Counted from the first letter of the stretch, positions 7,305 to 16,715 are shown. The stretch is 64,000 nucleotides of DNA from Bacteroidia bacterium (GCA_021152555.1 JAGKVE010000008.1:1-64000), one strand, 5' to 3'. Program-made: numbers and translations. The notes: generated from the letters alone by a model not told the origin.

Positions 7305-7793
7305 ATGGAAAAAGAGATGTTGGAACAACTGAAGGAAGAAGTGACTTCCTGCGGAACCTCTTTTGGTGAGGTAGGCAGATTGCGTCTTGTGGGCGCAGTG
7401 AGCCGTATAGCAGGCCAGTTTCTGCTGATATTCACGATAGTATTGTTTGTGTTTGCGTTCCTTTCGTTCGGAGCCGTAGCCGCTATTCATGCGATGTCAG
7501 CCGTGATGCCGGTATGGGGAGCTGCACTTATAATGGGTGGTGTGTATGTCGTGCTGATAATCATCGCCATAGCATGCCGCAAGCCGTTGTTTATCCATCC
7601 GTTCATCAAACTGATGAATAAAGAGACTGCCACTGAAGAAGAATTGGCGTTGAAGACGATGGAAGCAGAACACAAGGCCGAAATCCAATATATCCGTTTG
7701 GAGTCGCGTGTTGAGAATGCGACACGCGAACTGAGTCTGTATGCCAACCTCATCAGCCGTGTATGGGCATGGTTGAAAGGTAAGAAAGGCTAA
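7305..7793 (+). CDS. Holin-superfamily-like membrane protein (Phage_holin_3_6 type)
   Basis: 162 residues. Two hydrophobic helices (about residues 41-70 and 74-95, ending IIIAIACRKPLF), an N-terminal amphipathic helix and a C-terminal helical tail. This matches the chromosomal 'phage holin family' proteins that commonly follow YtxH genes in Bacteroidetes; these are envelope proteins, not lysis proteins. A good ribosome site (AAGGAGG) precedes the start. Function unknown. Confidence 0.65.
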   Translation: MEKEMLEQLKEEVTSCGTSFGEVGRLRLVGAVSRIAGQFLLIFTIVLFVFAFLSFGAVAAIHAMSAVMPVWGAALIMGGVYVVLIIIAIACRKPLFIHPFIKLMNKETATEEELALKTMEAEHKAEIQYIRLESRVENATRELSLYANLISRVWAWLKGKKG

Positions 7794-7820
7794 ACAAGGA
7801 TTGAAATAGAGAATTGAGAG

Positions 7821-8867
7821 ATGTTCAGTCGTTTGTACGGCGTGCTACTGCCGTTTTTTGTCAGTTTCCTATTAGCGTATGTACTGGACCCCATTGTGGG
7901 CTTTATCCAGACAAAGTGCCGTGTGCGAAATAGGGCGCTTGCTGTGTGCGTTACATTGTTGTTGGCGGTGAGCATTGTTGTCGGGGCTGTTGCTGCATTG
8001 CGCAAACCAGTAACGGAACAGGTCAATGCTGCATGGACGGGCTTCCAAAATTACATTGCCGCCTTTAATATCAATGATTACGTGTCTGCGGAGACGCAGG
8101 AGAAACTGCTGCAATGGCAGACTGAATGGGACTGGCAGTCCATCCTCGCCAACCCGGAGCTGACCAATTCCATTAAAAACCTTATCCCGTCTATAGGAAA
8201 TTGGATTACGGGCGGTCTGAGTTGGATGAGTGAACTGTTAGTCGTGTTCATCGGCTTTATGTACCTTATTTTTCTGATGATTGACTTTCCGAATATCCGT
8301 GCGAATTACAGTCGGTTTATCCCGCGCAAAATCCGTCCAAAGGTGGTGATGCTGATGGGTGATATAGACCGCAATATGAACGCTTATTTCCGTGGGCAGG
8401 CAACGGTAGCGACGTGCGTAGGAATCCTTTTCGCTATCGGTTTTACAATCATCGGCATGCCGATGGGAATAGCGATGGGTTTGATAATCGGATTGCTGAA
8501 CATGGTGCCCTATATGCAGGCTTTGGGCATTCCCCCTTGTATTGTGTTGTGCCTTATCCAGTCAGCGCAAACGGGTCAACCGGTATGGCTGACGTTGCTG
8601 ATGATGGCTGCTGTGTTTGTTGTGGTACAAACGATACAAGATATGGTGCTCACACCGAAGATTATGGGGGATGTGACAGGAATGAGCCCTGCGGCTATTC
8701 TGCTGAGCCTGAGTATATGGGGGGCACTTTGCGGCGTAATCGGAATGATTATCGCACTGCCGATAACTACGCTTATTATTAGTTACTACGACCGCTTTTT
8801 TGCGAATCGCGGAGTAAGCAGCCGTGCTCACCAGGCAGATTATAGAGGAAGGCTCAGAAAAAAGTAG
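7821..8867 (+). CDS. AI-2E family transporter (TqsA/PerM-like)
   Basis: 348 residues with about seven membrane helices and the family's large loop between helices 2 and 3. The opening LLPFFVSFLLAYVLDPIV and later 'GLLNMVPYMQALG' and 'MGDVTGMSPAAILLSLSIWG' are AI-2E transporter hallmarks. Members export small molecules or act as ion antiporters. The protein starts about 15 residues later than many relatives. The preceding DNA (GAATTGAGAG) holds an in-frame stop and resembles the dispersed simple repeats, so the 5' end may be altered. Last gene of the operon; a hairpin follows. Confidence 0.85.
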   Translation: MFSRLYGVLLPFFVSFLLAYVLDPIVGFIQTKCRVRNRALAVCVTLLLAVSIVVGAVAALRKPVTEQVNAAWTGFQNYIAAFNINDYVSAETQEKLLQWQTEWDWQSILANPELTNSIKNLIPSIGNWITGGLSWMSELLVVFIGFMYLIFLMIDFPNIRANYSRFIPRKIRPKVVMLMGDIDRNMNAYFRGQATVATCVGILFAIGFTIIGMPMGIAMGLIIGLLNMVPYMQALGIPPCIVLCLIQSAQTGQPVWLTLLMMAAVFVVVQTIQDMVLTPKIMGDVTGMSPAAILLSLSIWGALCGVIGMIIALPITTLIISYYDRFFANRGVSSRAHQADYRGRLRKK

Positions 8868-8875
8868 AAACATTC

Positions 8876-8906
8876 CTCTATGCATTGCGGTTTGGCATAG
8901 AGTTTG
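8876..8906 (+). terminator. Hairpin after the AI-2E transporter gene
   Basis: Perfect arms CTCTATGC (8876-8883) and GCATAGAG (8895-8902) followed by a short T-rich stretch. Weak U-tract, so termination is probable rather than certain. Confidence 0.5.
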
Positions 8907-8908
8907 TA

Positions 8909-8943
8909 TCATAGCTTGTGCAAATAAAAACACAAAGCTATGA
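8909..8943 (+). promoter_or_regulatory. Hairpin enclosing the htrA start codon
   Basis: TCATAGCTTGTG (8909-8920) pairs with CACAAAGCTATGA (8931-8943) with one bulged base. The ATG of the htrA frame (8940-8942) is inside the 3' arm, so the folded mRNA would hide the start codon. Confidence 0.45.
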
Positions 8944-10330
8944 AAAAGATATTCAGATTTTTAGGCGTTGTGCTGCTCATAGCAGCCGTCAGTGCAGGAA
9001 CAACACTCGCTGTGCTGAAATACAGCAATCCGCAATTTCAAATCACCAGTTACAAATCACAAATTACAAATGATTCCACCGGAATCCCTGTCGCCTACAG
9101 CCGTTTTGCTTCGTTGCCGCAGGCAGGCGAGACGGATTTTACCAATGCGGCGGAACTCTCCGTCAATGCGGTTGTCCATGTCAAGACGACCTACCGTAAC
9201 CAGGTCTCCTCGCAGCAGATGGACCTCTTTGACTTCTTCTTCGGCCGCCCGGGAAAGCAACGCGAGATGCCGGCGCAGCAGGCGTCCGGTTCGGGTGTGA
9301 TCATCTCCGAGGACGGTTATATAGTCACCAACAATCATGTCATCGACCGTGCGGAGGGCTGCCGGTGATCCTTATGGGCAACTCCGACGACCTGCGCGTC
9401 GGCGAATGGGTGCTTGCGGTCGGCAATCCGTTCAACCTCACTTCGACCGTCACGGCAGGTATCGTGTCCGCCAAGGCGCGTAACATCAATATCCTCAACG
9501 CGGAGATGAAGATTGAGTCGTTCATCCAGACCGACGCAGCCGTCAATCCCGGCAACTCCGGCGGTGCGCTGGTTAACACGCGCGGCGAACTGGTAGGTAT
9601 CAACACCGCTATCGCCTCGCAGACAGGTTCCTATTCGGGCTACAGTTTTGCAGTGCCGACAAGTATAGTACAGAAAGTGGTGAGCGACATCCGCCAGTAC
9701 GGCGTCGTGCAACGCGCTATCCTCGGCGTGCAGATGCGTGAGATCACGTCCGAACTGAAGAAAGAGAAAAAACTCAGCACGTTACAAGGTGCGTACGTGG
9801 AACGCGTTGTGCCGGACGGCGCGGCAGAGAAAGCAGGCATCAAGAGCGGCGATGTGATCACGCGTGTTGACGATGCGGCAGTCAAAACCGGCACCGACCT
9901 GCAGGAACACATCGGTCGTCACCGTCCGGGCGATGTAGTGAACGTGACGCTGCTCCGCGACGGCAAGACCATAACCGTTCGGGCTACGCTCACCAACCGC
10001 GATGGAGGTACGGGTGTTATCTCTGCCGAAGATAAAGCGTCCGTCCTGGGTGCCACCTTCTCCGAACTGACCGATGCGCAGAAAGAGCGCCTGGGTATCA
10101 ACTACGGCCTGCAGATCAAGTCGCTCAAGGCAGGCAAACTGAAGAGTGCCGGTGTTCCCTCGGACTTCATCATCCTGAAAGTCAACAACCGTTCCGTGCG
10201 CACCGAAGAAGACCTTGACGACATCGTCCGCCGTGCCAACTCCGCCTCCGAGCGCGACCGCGTCCTGTTTATCACGGGATGTATGCCCCAAGGCAGAGTA
10301 CGGTATTATGCTGTTAATCTCGCAGAATAA
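8940..10330 (+). pseudogene. HtrA/DegP-family periplasmic serine protease, frameshifted with internal deletion
   Basis: Two overlapping frames (8940-9368 and one entered near 9359, running to 10330) together form a Do-like protease. The first has a membrane/signal helix and the catalytic His in TNNHVID. The second has the active Ser in NPGNSGGAL, then two PDZ domains. At 9357-9360 the text jumps from '...HVIDRAEG' to 'LPVILMGNSDDLRVG'. Relatives have about 35 more residues there, including the catalytic Asp (TDIALLKI-type segment), so roughly 105 bp are missing and the frame changes. Read as one gene it is inactive. An assembly error is possible because both halves look well preserved. Residues 31-46 (QFQITSYKSQITNDSTG) come from a simple-repeat tract. 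Confidence 0.85.
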
Positions 10331-10340
10331 AAAAGAAAAA

Positions 10341-10383
10341 TTGCACATAGATTTGCATATGTGCAATTTTTGTAGTACCTTTG
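10341..10383 (+). promoter_or_regulatory. Terminator and promoter fused between htrA and the glycosyltransferase
   Basis: Inverted repeat TTGCACATA (10341-10349) / TATGTGCAA (10358-10366) followed by TTTTT can end the htrA transcript. The -33 TTTG (10352-10355) lies in its loop; 20 bp later comes -7 TACCTTTG (10376-10383) with CAGCC. Confidence 0.65.
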
Positions 10384-10427
10384 CAGCCAAATTATAAATT
10401 GTAAAAAATCAAACCGTAAGTAGATTT

Positions 10428-11399
10428 ATGGATATATCTGTTATTGTACCTCTATTTAACGAGGCTGAGTCGTTGCCGCATTTATATAAGTGGATAGCGC
10501 GTGTGATGAAGGAGAATAGATTCTCATACGAGGTTATTTTTGTCAATGACGGCTCAACCGACAACTCATGGGGAGAGATAGAGAAATTGAGAGTTGAGAG
10601 TCAAGAGTCGAAAGACAGCGAAGGTGAGGTGCATGGTATTTGCTTCCGGCGTAACTATGGCAAATCGGCGGCATTGTATTGCGGTTTCAAGGCGGCACAA
10701 GGTGATGTGGTGGTTACGATGGATGCCGATCTGCAAGACAGCCCTGATGAGATTCCCGAGTTATACCGTATGATTACGGAAGAAGGGTACGATCTTGTGA
10801 GCGGATGGAAACAGAAACGCTACGATAATAAACTGACGAAGAACCTGCCGTCCAAACTTTTCAATGCGACCGCTCGTCGGGTGACGGGGATACAGTTGCA
10901 CGACATGAACTGCGGGCTCAAGGCATACCGTAACGAAGTGGTGAAGAATATTGAGGTGTTCAGCGAAATGCACCGTTATATCCCGTATTTGGCGAAGAAC
11001 GCAGGTTTCTCCAAAATTGGAGAAAAAGTAGTGCAACACCGTAAACGGGAATATGGAACCAGCAAATTCGGTATAAATCGTTTTGTAAACGGCTATCTGG
11101 ACCTGATGACACTTTGGTTCCTTAACAAATTCGGAAAGCAACCGATGCATTTCTTCGGGTTGGTAGGGAGTCTGATGTTCTTTATTGGTTTTATCGCTGT
11201 AATTGTAGTTGGAGGCATGAAATGGTATGCGCTGGCGCACCATGTGCCTGCAATGTTGGTTGGCGTTAACCCGTATTTCCACATAGCAATACTGATGATG
11301 ATATTGGGGTGTATGTTGTTCCTCGCCGGGTTCCTTGCGGAATTGGTTATCCGCAATTCTCCCTCACGAAATGACTACCTGATTAAGGAAGAAATTTGA
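10428..11399 (+). CDS. Family 2 glycosyltransferase, DPM1/ArnC-like, with two C-terminal membrane helices
   Basis: 323 residues. GT-A fold: VIVPLFNEAESLP at the start, the metal-binding DxD as 'TMDADLQDSPDEIPEL' (about residues 98-113), then 'SGWKQKRYDN' and 'HDMNCGLKAYR'. Two membrane helices near residues 245-270 and 285-310 place it in the inner membrane, as for polyprenyl-phosphate sugar synthases. Residues 53-64 (LRVESQESKDSE) are encoded by a simple GAGAGTTGAGAGTCAAGAG tract, an apparent insertion. Followed 12 bp later by a helical protein gene, probably one operon. Confidence 0.88.
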   Translation: MDISVIVPLFNEAESLPHLYKWIARVMKENRFSYEVIFVNDGSTDNSWGEIEKLRVESQESKDSEGEVHGICFRRNYGKSAALYCGFKAAQGDVVVTMDADLQDSPDEIPELYRMITEEGYDLVSGWKQKRYDNKLTKNLPSKLFNATARRVTGIQLHDMNCGLKAYRNEVVKNIEVFSEMHRYIPYLAKNAGFSKIGEKVVQHRKREYGTSKFGINRFVNGYLDLMTLWFLNKFGKQPMHFFGLVGSLMFFIGFIAVIVVGGMKWYALAHHVPAMLVGVNPYFHIAILMMILGCMLFLAGFLAELVIRNSPSRNDYLIKEEI

Positions 11400-11411
11400 A
11401 ATTTGGCATAA

Positions 11412-12536
11412 ATGGCGCAAAGTTTGGATGAACAGGTAATGACCATTGAGCGGGCATTGGGAGAACGCATGATTGAGAGTGCGTTGCTCATTGCGCGTGC
11501 ATGGATGAATGAGTTAGGGGAGGAAAACAAGTACGAAGAAACCCATAGCGCCATACGCAAGCAATACAATGAACTGTTTTCCGTTTGGCTCACTTCGGAT
11601 AAAGAAGATACGGAGGAACGTCTTAATAGCCTGACAGGCGATGCGTACCATTTGGTTGACGCCGTATATGCAGACATCCGTATAAAACGCGGTCTTTCGC
11701 CGGATATGCATGGTTTTAATGCTGATTCTCATCAGTCTGTAGCGAACTATTTCGCAAGTTGCGTACGTTTCCGCGACGAGGATCTTGAGTGGCTGCATGA
11801 GGCACTGAGTCATTCAAAGAATAAGATTTTAGCTATTACCGCAGTCTCGGCACTTTCTCACAATCTCCGCGAGTGTTTCTCTGCTCCCGCATTGCAAACT
11901 ATGATAGAGTGCATGAATGCGGAAGAGGAAGTGGTTGCTGACCAATGTATTGCTAACGTGCTGATGTTGCTCATTCAGTATGACGTACGCATAGATTTTT
12001 TTCCATACCTGCAGGATGCGTTTGTTGCTGCCATTAGAGAAATGGATGGTGGCGATGAGCATGTGTTCCGCGTTCTTTGCGCGCTATGCGAGTCAACGGA
12101 TATATTCCGAGAACTGGTGAAAGCCGGTGCCGAGGCAGAATATATGAAAGGATTGATGCAACTGATGCCGCATACATGGGTCTATGATGTGCTGGTAGCA
12201 GGAAATGAAGAACGCGAAAGGACGCTCGCCCATGTAGCTATCAAAGCAGGCTACAGAGAAATAGCATGGGATTATCCGGATATAGCCGAACAAGTGTACC
12301 TCGAAAAACTGCGCAAAGGGAAAGGGGAAGCCCTCGATTATATCTATTATGCGCATTGCCTGTTGCTCAAGGGCGACCGTCTGATGGCATTTGAGAACTA
12401 CAAGCAAGCACGACAGATGTTCAATTCCGTGAAAGAGTTCTATGCTTTATTCCGTCCGGATAGGAGTGCGCTCGTTGATCACGGCGTCCCCTTGGAACAG
12501 GTCTATCTTATAGAAGATCAGTTGTTCAATGCTTAG
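11412..12536 (+). CDS. Hypothetical all-helical protein
   Basis: 374 residues, no signal peptide or membrane helix, rich in predicted helices. The C-terminal part (YIYYAHCLLLKGDRLMAFENYKQARQMF) resembles a TPR unit; the middle has HEAT-like helix pairs. No catalytic motif is visible. Co-transcribed with the glycosyltransferase by spacing. Its last 4 bp overlap the end of the convergent deacylase gene. Cytoplasmic scaffold is the best guess. Confidence 0.7.
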   Translation: MAQSLDEQVMTIERALGERMIESALLIARAWMNELGEENKYEETHSAIRKQYNELFSVWLTSDKEDTEERLNSLTGDAYHLVDAVYADIRIKRGLSPDMHGFNADSHQSVANYFASCVRFRDEDLEWLHEALSHSKNKILAITAVSALSHNLRECFSAPALQTMIECMNAEEEVVADQCIANVLMLLIQYDVRIDFFPYLQDAFVAAIREMDGGDEHVFRVLCALCESTDIFRELVKAGAEAEYMKGLMQLMPHTWVYDVLVAGNEERERTLAHVAIKAGYREIAWDYPDIAEQVYLEKLRKGKGEALDYIYYAHCLLLKGDRLMAFENYKQARQMFNSVKEFYALFRPDRSALVDHGVPLEQVYLIEDQLFNA

Positions 12537-13810
12537 AATGCAACTCCTAAACCGGCGTCTATAAACTCTGCTCTCACGCCGTGCGTTTTCAGTCCAATTT
12601 GCACAAAAAGGTGATCAAGTACGTGGTATTTGAGCACAAATTGCATGTAGCACCATCCATCTTGATAGTTGCTGGCTTTCGAAAAGTCATAACTGTAAAA
12701 AATACCGCGGTTCAGTGGGGTGCCGGCTTCGTCTGCTGATTTAGCGTCTTTGTATGGTTCAAGGTTCTTAACGGGGTCGAATACGTAAAAACCGACGTGA
12801 ATACCTGCTGTCAGATTGCCGATGATGAACTCTGGTTGAATGCTTAATCCTACGCGGAAGCAGTTCTTTATGTCGCTGTTTTTGAGATAGGTCTTGCCGA
12901 AAAAGGTCTGCGGCGCACCCGGATTGGCATCTGCAAACTCATCGTTCACGCAGCGGTAGTAACCGTCATAGAAGGCATCGACACCTGCGCCGATACGGAA
13001 AATGCTCACAGGCACCCAGTATGCGGCGGCTTTTAGGGTAGCAGCGCCGAAGAACTGCATCTTAGGATAGTTGTCGCGGTAGTAGTTCTGCTTCACGCCC
13101 CCCGTTGCGCTAATTTCTACCGCCCAGGGTTTGTCCACGCCGTCGTACAGTTTGCGCGGCACGTCTGGATCGGGAGAGGTGTAATCTTTCTCGTGCGGAT
13201 GGTAGCGCAGACCGAGTTCTCCGCCGAGCATGTTATAACCTGCGTTGGGGTGCATGATAGAGCCGTTGGAGATATGATGCCAGCCGCCGTTGAGGGTGAT
13301 TTCCCAGCCGTCCTTGATCGGAAAATCCATGTATAGCTCCAAAGCCAGATAGGCATTCAGCACAGAACCGATGGACCAGTTAGCGTCCTTGTGATCCTGA
13401 TAGAGGTGTTCGCCTTTGTATGTATTGGCGTACGTCTTGGTAACTGCAGCCAGACCGACCGTCGGACGTGCGCCGATACGGAAATGACGACCGTTGTAGA
13501 AAGGCATATTTATATATCCGTACGCCGTAACGGCAGAGCCTAATATCTTGTCATTGCCCAGATTGAGATAGCCGGCGCCGACACCTATTGAAGCATTGTT
13601 CCATTGTTGCAGGCAATGCCAACGGCCTGTGGGCAGAAACTCTACAGCGAACTCGCCGCCTAAAACGGGACGGTTGACCCACTGGTCCACTTTGCCGTCA
13701 GGAATCATTACTCCGCCTGCCCCGCTGAGACGATAGGCCAATTCGTAATGCGGCAGAGCGGACACAGGAATGCTTAAGAAAAGACAACTATAGAGTATTA
13801 TTCTTTTCAT
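12533..13810 (-). CDS. PagL-like acyloxyacyl hydrolase / lipid A deacylase (outer membrane)
   Basis: Start taken at 13810 (MKRIILYSCLFLSIPVSA, a clear signal peptide) rather than an upstream in-frame extension that would cover the promoter. About 425 residues, beta-rich. The segment WHHISNGSIMHPNAGYN corresponds to the PagL His-x-Ser-Asn active site, which in the family removes a 3-O-linked acyl chain from lipid A in the outer membrane. Larger than enterobacterial PagL, as usual for Bacteroidetes members; the extra C-terminal half is also beta-rich. Convergent with the helical protein gene and divergent from mnmE, with interleaved promoters. Confidence 0.75.
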   Translation of the reverse strand: MKRIILYSCLFLSIPVSALPHYELAYRLSGAGGVMIPDGKVDQWVNRPVLGGEFAVEFLPTGRWHCLQQWNNASIGVGAGYLNLGNDKILGSAVTAYGYINMPFYNGRHFRIGARPTVGLAAVTKTYANTYKGEHLYQDHKDANWSIGSVLNAYLALELYMDFPIKDGWEITLNGGWHHISNGSIMHPNAGYNMLGGELGLRYHPHEKDYTSPDPDVPRKLYDGVDKPWAVEISATGGVKQNYYRDNYPKMQFFGAATLKAAAYWVPVSIFRIGAGVDAFYDGYYRCVNDEFADANPGAPQTFFGKTYLKNSDIKNCFRVGLSIQPEFIIGNLTAGIHVGFYVFDPVKNLEPYKDAKSADEAGTPLNRGIFYSYDFSKASNYQDGWCYMQFVLKYHVLDHLFVQIGLKTHGVRAEFIDAGLGVAF

Positions 13811-13818
13811 TTGGGCTG

Positions 13819-13866
13819 CAAAGGTACAAATAAATTTGCACATATCAAAATAATTTTGTAATTTTG
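13819..13866. promoter_or_regulatory. Interleaved divergent promoters (deacylase / mnmE)
   Basis: Plus strand: TTTG 13835-13838, 20 bp, TAATTTTG 13859-13866. Minus strand: TTTG at 13849-13846, 19 bp, TACCTTTG at 13826-13819. The two promoters overlap almost entirely, so polymerase binding should be mutually exclusive. Confidence 0.75.
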
Positions 13867-13883
13867 CACTCGATTTCGGCCTC

Positions 13884-15200
13884 ATGCAAACAATTTGTGC
13901 CATATCAACGCCCTATGGCGTAGGCGGTATTGCAGTTATCCGCGTATCCGGCGAGCAAGCTGTCATGATTGTTGATAGCTTGTTTACAAGTCGTATGTCG
14001 TTACGGGAAGCCAAGAGTGGAACCGTACATTTCGGGCAAATCGCGCGAGGAAAAGAGGTGCTGGACGAGGTGCTCTGTTCCGTTTTTTATGCGCCGCATT
14101 CCTTCACGGGTGAAAACACGGTTGAGATAGCCTGCCATGGCAGTTTGTTTATCCAGCAGGAGATGTTGCAATGGCTCATAGACGCAGGATGCCGAGCTGC
14201 CGAACCGGGGGAGTTTACGCGCCGTGCGTTTATGAACGGCAAGATGGATCTTACCCAAGCGGAGGCAGTGGCGGACCTTATTGCTGCGCAATCAAAGGCG
14301 GAGAAAGATTTGGCACTTAGCCAGTTACGCGGTTCTGTTTCTAATGAGCTGGCGGTATTACGCGAACGACTACTACATTTTACGTCCCTTATTGAACTTG
14401 AATTGGATTTCGCGGACCACGAGGAATTGGAGTTTGCGGACCGCACTGAGTTGACGCAGCTCGCGGATGAGATTGCCGGCAAACTGAAGAACCTGCTCGC
14501 TTCGTTCCGTACGGGAAACGCCATCAGAAATGGTATTCCCGTAGCCATCGTCGGTGCGCCCAATGTAGGCAAATCAACGCTGCTCAATGCCTTGTTAGGT
14601 GAGCAGCGTGCTATCGTCAGCGATATACAAGGAACAACGCGAGATACCATAGAGGACACACTCGTCATTGACGGTATCCTCTTCCGGATCATTGACACCG
14701 CAGGGGTGCGAGAGACAGAGGACCGGCTTGAAAACATGGGAATTGAGCGAAGCCGCAGGGCGGCACGGAATGCCCAAATTGTAATATCAATGTCGGATGC
14801 AGACAATAACGAACCAATCATAGACTTTCCTATTTCCGCAACAATACTTAATGTGTTGAATAAGTGTGATTTACGGCATGGAAAGACGGGCAATGGGAAA
14901 ATATGTATTTCCGCAAAAAACGGGGATATAGAGCCTCTCAAAAAGGAGTTGGTACGTGTGGCGCGTGAGTCAATGCAGACCTGTGCTGTCATGCTTTCTA
15001 ACGCGCGTCATTACGAAGCCCTGTCGCGGGCATATGATGCTATCAAACGTGTCCGTGAAGGTATGGCAAACGAACTCTCCGGCGAGCTGCTTTCAGTTGA
15101 TTTGCAGGACTGCCTTTCTGCGCTGGGCGAAGTGACAGGGCAGATTACCAACACCGAGGTTCTACAAAATATATTTAGCAAATTCTGTATAGGCAAATGA
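13884..15200 (+). CDS. mnmE: tRNA modification GTPase MnmE
   Basis: 438 residues, normal length. N-terminal folate-binding domain (TICAISTPYGVGGIAVIRVSG), then a central G domain: P-loop GAPNVGKST (~residue 224), the G2 'GTTRDT', G3 'DTAG', G4 'NKCD'. It ends in the conserved C-terminal CIGK. With MnmG it installs the (carboxymethyl)aminomethyl group at U34 of certain tRNAs. Its stop overlaps the start of yicC (ATGA). Confidence 0.96.
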   Translation: MQTICAISTPYGVGGIAVIRVSGEQAVMIVDSLFTSRMSLREAKSGTVHFGQIARGKEVLDEVLCSVFYAPHSFTGENTVEIACHGSLFIQQEMLQWLIDAGCRAAEPGEFTRRAFMNGKMDLTQAEAVADLIAAQSKAEKDLALSQLRGSVSNELAVLRERLLHFTSLIELELDFADHEELEFADRTELTQLADEIAGKLKNLLASFRTGNAIRNGIPVAIVGAPNVGKSTLLNALLGEQRAIVSDIQGTTRDTIEDTLVIDGILFRIIDTAGVRETEDRLENMGIERSRRAARNAQIVISMSDADNNEPIIDFPISATILNVLNKCDLRHGKTGNGKICISAKNGDIEPLKKELVRVARESMQTCAVMLSNARHYEALSRAYDAIKRVREGMANELSGELLSVDLQDCLSALGEVTGQITNTEVLQNIFSKFCIGK

Positions 15201-16081
15201 TACTTTCAATGACCGGTTATGGCAAATCCGAAAGCCAACTACGCGGACGCAAACTCATATGCGAAATACGTTCGCTGAACTCTAAATCAATGGATATATC
15301 TGTTCGTCTTGCACCACAGTTCCGTGCCCGCGAACTGGATCTCCGCACGATTATTACGCAGCGTCTGGAACGCGGTAAGGTGGATTTTTTACTCTCTTTT
15401 CAAGATGAGCAGAACCTCTCTACTCCGGCTTCAATGAATTGGACAGCTGCAAAAGAATACGCAAGACAGTACAAGGAGCAGTTCGGCGGTGAAGTACCGG
15501 ATGAAGTGATGGCGTCTATCCTCCGTTTTCCGGATGTACTTAAATCTCAGGAAGACTCATCTGACCTTACTGATGAGGAATGGCAACAGGTCCAAACGGC
15601 GCTTAATAAAGCTATTGATGCGTTCATTGCCTTCCGCGCACAAGAAGGCGCTGCACTGCAAGCCATGTTCACGGATAAACTGGATGGTATAGCGAGTTTG
15701 TTAGCGCAGGTAGAGCCCTTTGAAAAAGGGAGAGTGGCAAAAATTAAAGAACGCCTTGAACAGAGTCTTGCACAATTATCTGCTGAAACGCAGGCCCAAA
15801 TAGACCGTAACCGGTTGGAACAGGAGATGATATATTACCTCGAAAAACTTGATATAACCGAAGAAAAAGTGCGGCTTACGAATCATATCAAATATTTTCG
15901 TGAGACCATGGACGGTAAAGGCATTGGAGTAGGAAAGAAACTCGGTTTCATTGCTCAGGAGATGGGACGGGAAATAAATACACTCGGTTCAAAATCCAAC
16001 CAGTCAGAAATGCAAATCATCGTTGTCAAGATGAAAGATATTCTGGAACAAATCAAAGAGCAGGTACTCAATGTACTCTAA
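15197..16081 (+). CDS. yicC: YicC-family endoribonuclease
   Basis: 294 residues, full length. Starts MILSMTGYGKSESQLRGRKLICEIRSLNSKSMDIS, the family signature, and ends with 'EMGREINTLGSKSNQSEMQIIVVKMKDILEQIKEQVLNV'. Family members are cytoplasmic RNases affecting small RNA and mRNA turnover. Translationally coupled to mnmE by a 4-bp overlap, and followed by gmk as in many bacteria. Confidence 0.95.
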   Translation: MILSMTGYGKSESQLRGRKLICEIRSLNSKSMDISVRLAPQFRARELDLRTIITQRLERGKVDFLLSFQDEQNLSTPASMNWTAAKEYARQYKEQFGGEVPDEVMASILRFPDVLKSQEDSSDLTDEEWQQVQTALNKAIDAFIAFRAQEGAALQAMFTDKLDGIASLLAQVEPFEKGRVAKIKERLEQSLAQLSAETQAQIDRNRLEQEMIYYLEKLDITEEKVRLTNHIKYFRETMDGKGIGVGKKLGFIAQEMGREINTLGSKSNQSEMQIIVVKMKDILEQIKEQVLNVL

Positions 16082-16109
16082 ACCGCCAATCACAAATCGC
16101 CAATTACCA

Positions 16110-16664
16110 ATGATATACATTTTCTGTGCACCTTCGGGCAGCGGCAAATCCACAATGGTCAACCATGTGCTGACCATGCACCCGAATCTGTTTGAACTAT
16201 CCGTTTCCTGCACCACCCGTCCTCCGCGTGGACAAGAGGTGCATGGCAAGGAATATTATTTTATCTCCATAGAGGAGTTTCAGGAGCGCATTGCGCGCGA
16301 CGAGTTCATCGAATACGAACAGGTCTATGAAGGGCTGTATTACGGCACGCTCCGCGAGGAAATAGAGCGTATTGAGAAAGCTGGCAAACAGGTGCTCTTC
16401 GACGTGGATGTGAAAGGCGGTGTCAACCTCAAACGCATTCTTGGCGACAAAGCAACCTCTATCTTCATCTGTCCGCCGTCTATTGAGGAACTCCGCCACA
16501 GGCTGGAGGGACGGGGAGACACCTCGCCCGAGATGATAGAGAAACGCTTGGCGAAGGCGGAATACGAACTGACCTTCAAACCGCAGTTCGACCGTGTGGT
16601 GGTCAACGACACCCTCACCCACGCCTTCAAACAACTCGATGCGATTATCGATGAAAACAAGTAA
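16110..16664 (+). CDS. gmk: Guanylate kinase
   Basis: Converts GMP to GDP with ATP. Start set at 16110 (MIYIFCAPSGSGKST, the P-loop at the usual position). An in-frame upstream ATG at 16071 would add 13 residues (SKPPITNRQLP...) encoded by a CAATCACAAATCGCCAATTACC simple-repeat tract broken here as 'AATCACAAAT' and 'CGCCAATTACC', which looks like inserted DNA. Conserved 'SCTTRPPRGQEVHGKEYYF' and 'LFDVDVKGGVNLK' are present. About 185 residues, normal. Confidence 0.93.
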   Translation: MIYIFCAPSGSGKSTMVNHVLTMHPNLFELSVSCTTRPPRGQEVHGKEYYFISIEEFQERIARDEFIEYEQVYEGLYYGTLREEIERIEKAGKQVLFDVDVKGGVNLKRILGDKATSIFICPPSIEELRHRLEGRGDTSPEMIEKRLAKAEYELTFKPQFDRVVVNDTLTHAFKQLDAIIDENK

Positions 16665-16715
16665 CTGTTTAACGTCGCGCAGCAACCGTCTTGACTTTTT
16701 AACTATTTAACGGCG

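Noticed and set aside
7305..7793. Prophage holin
   Set aside because: No other phage gene is near, and YtxH plus AI-2E neighbours mark a chromosomal envelope operon.
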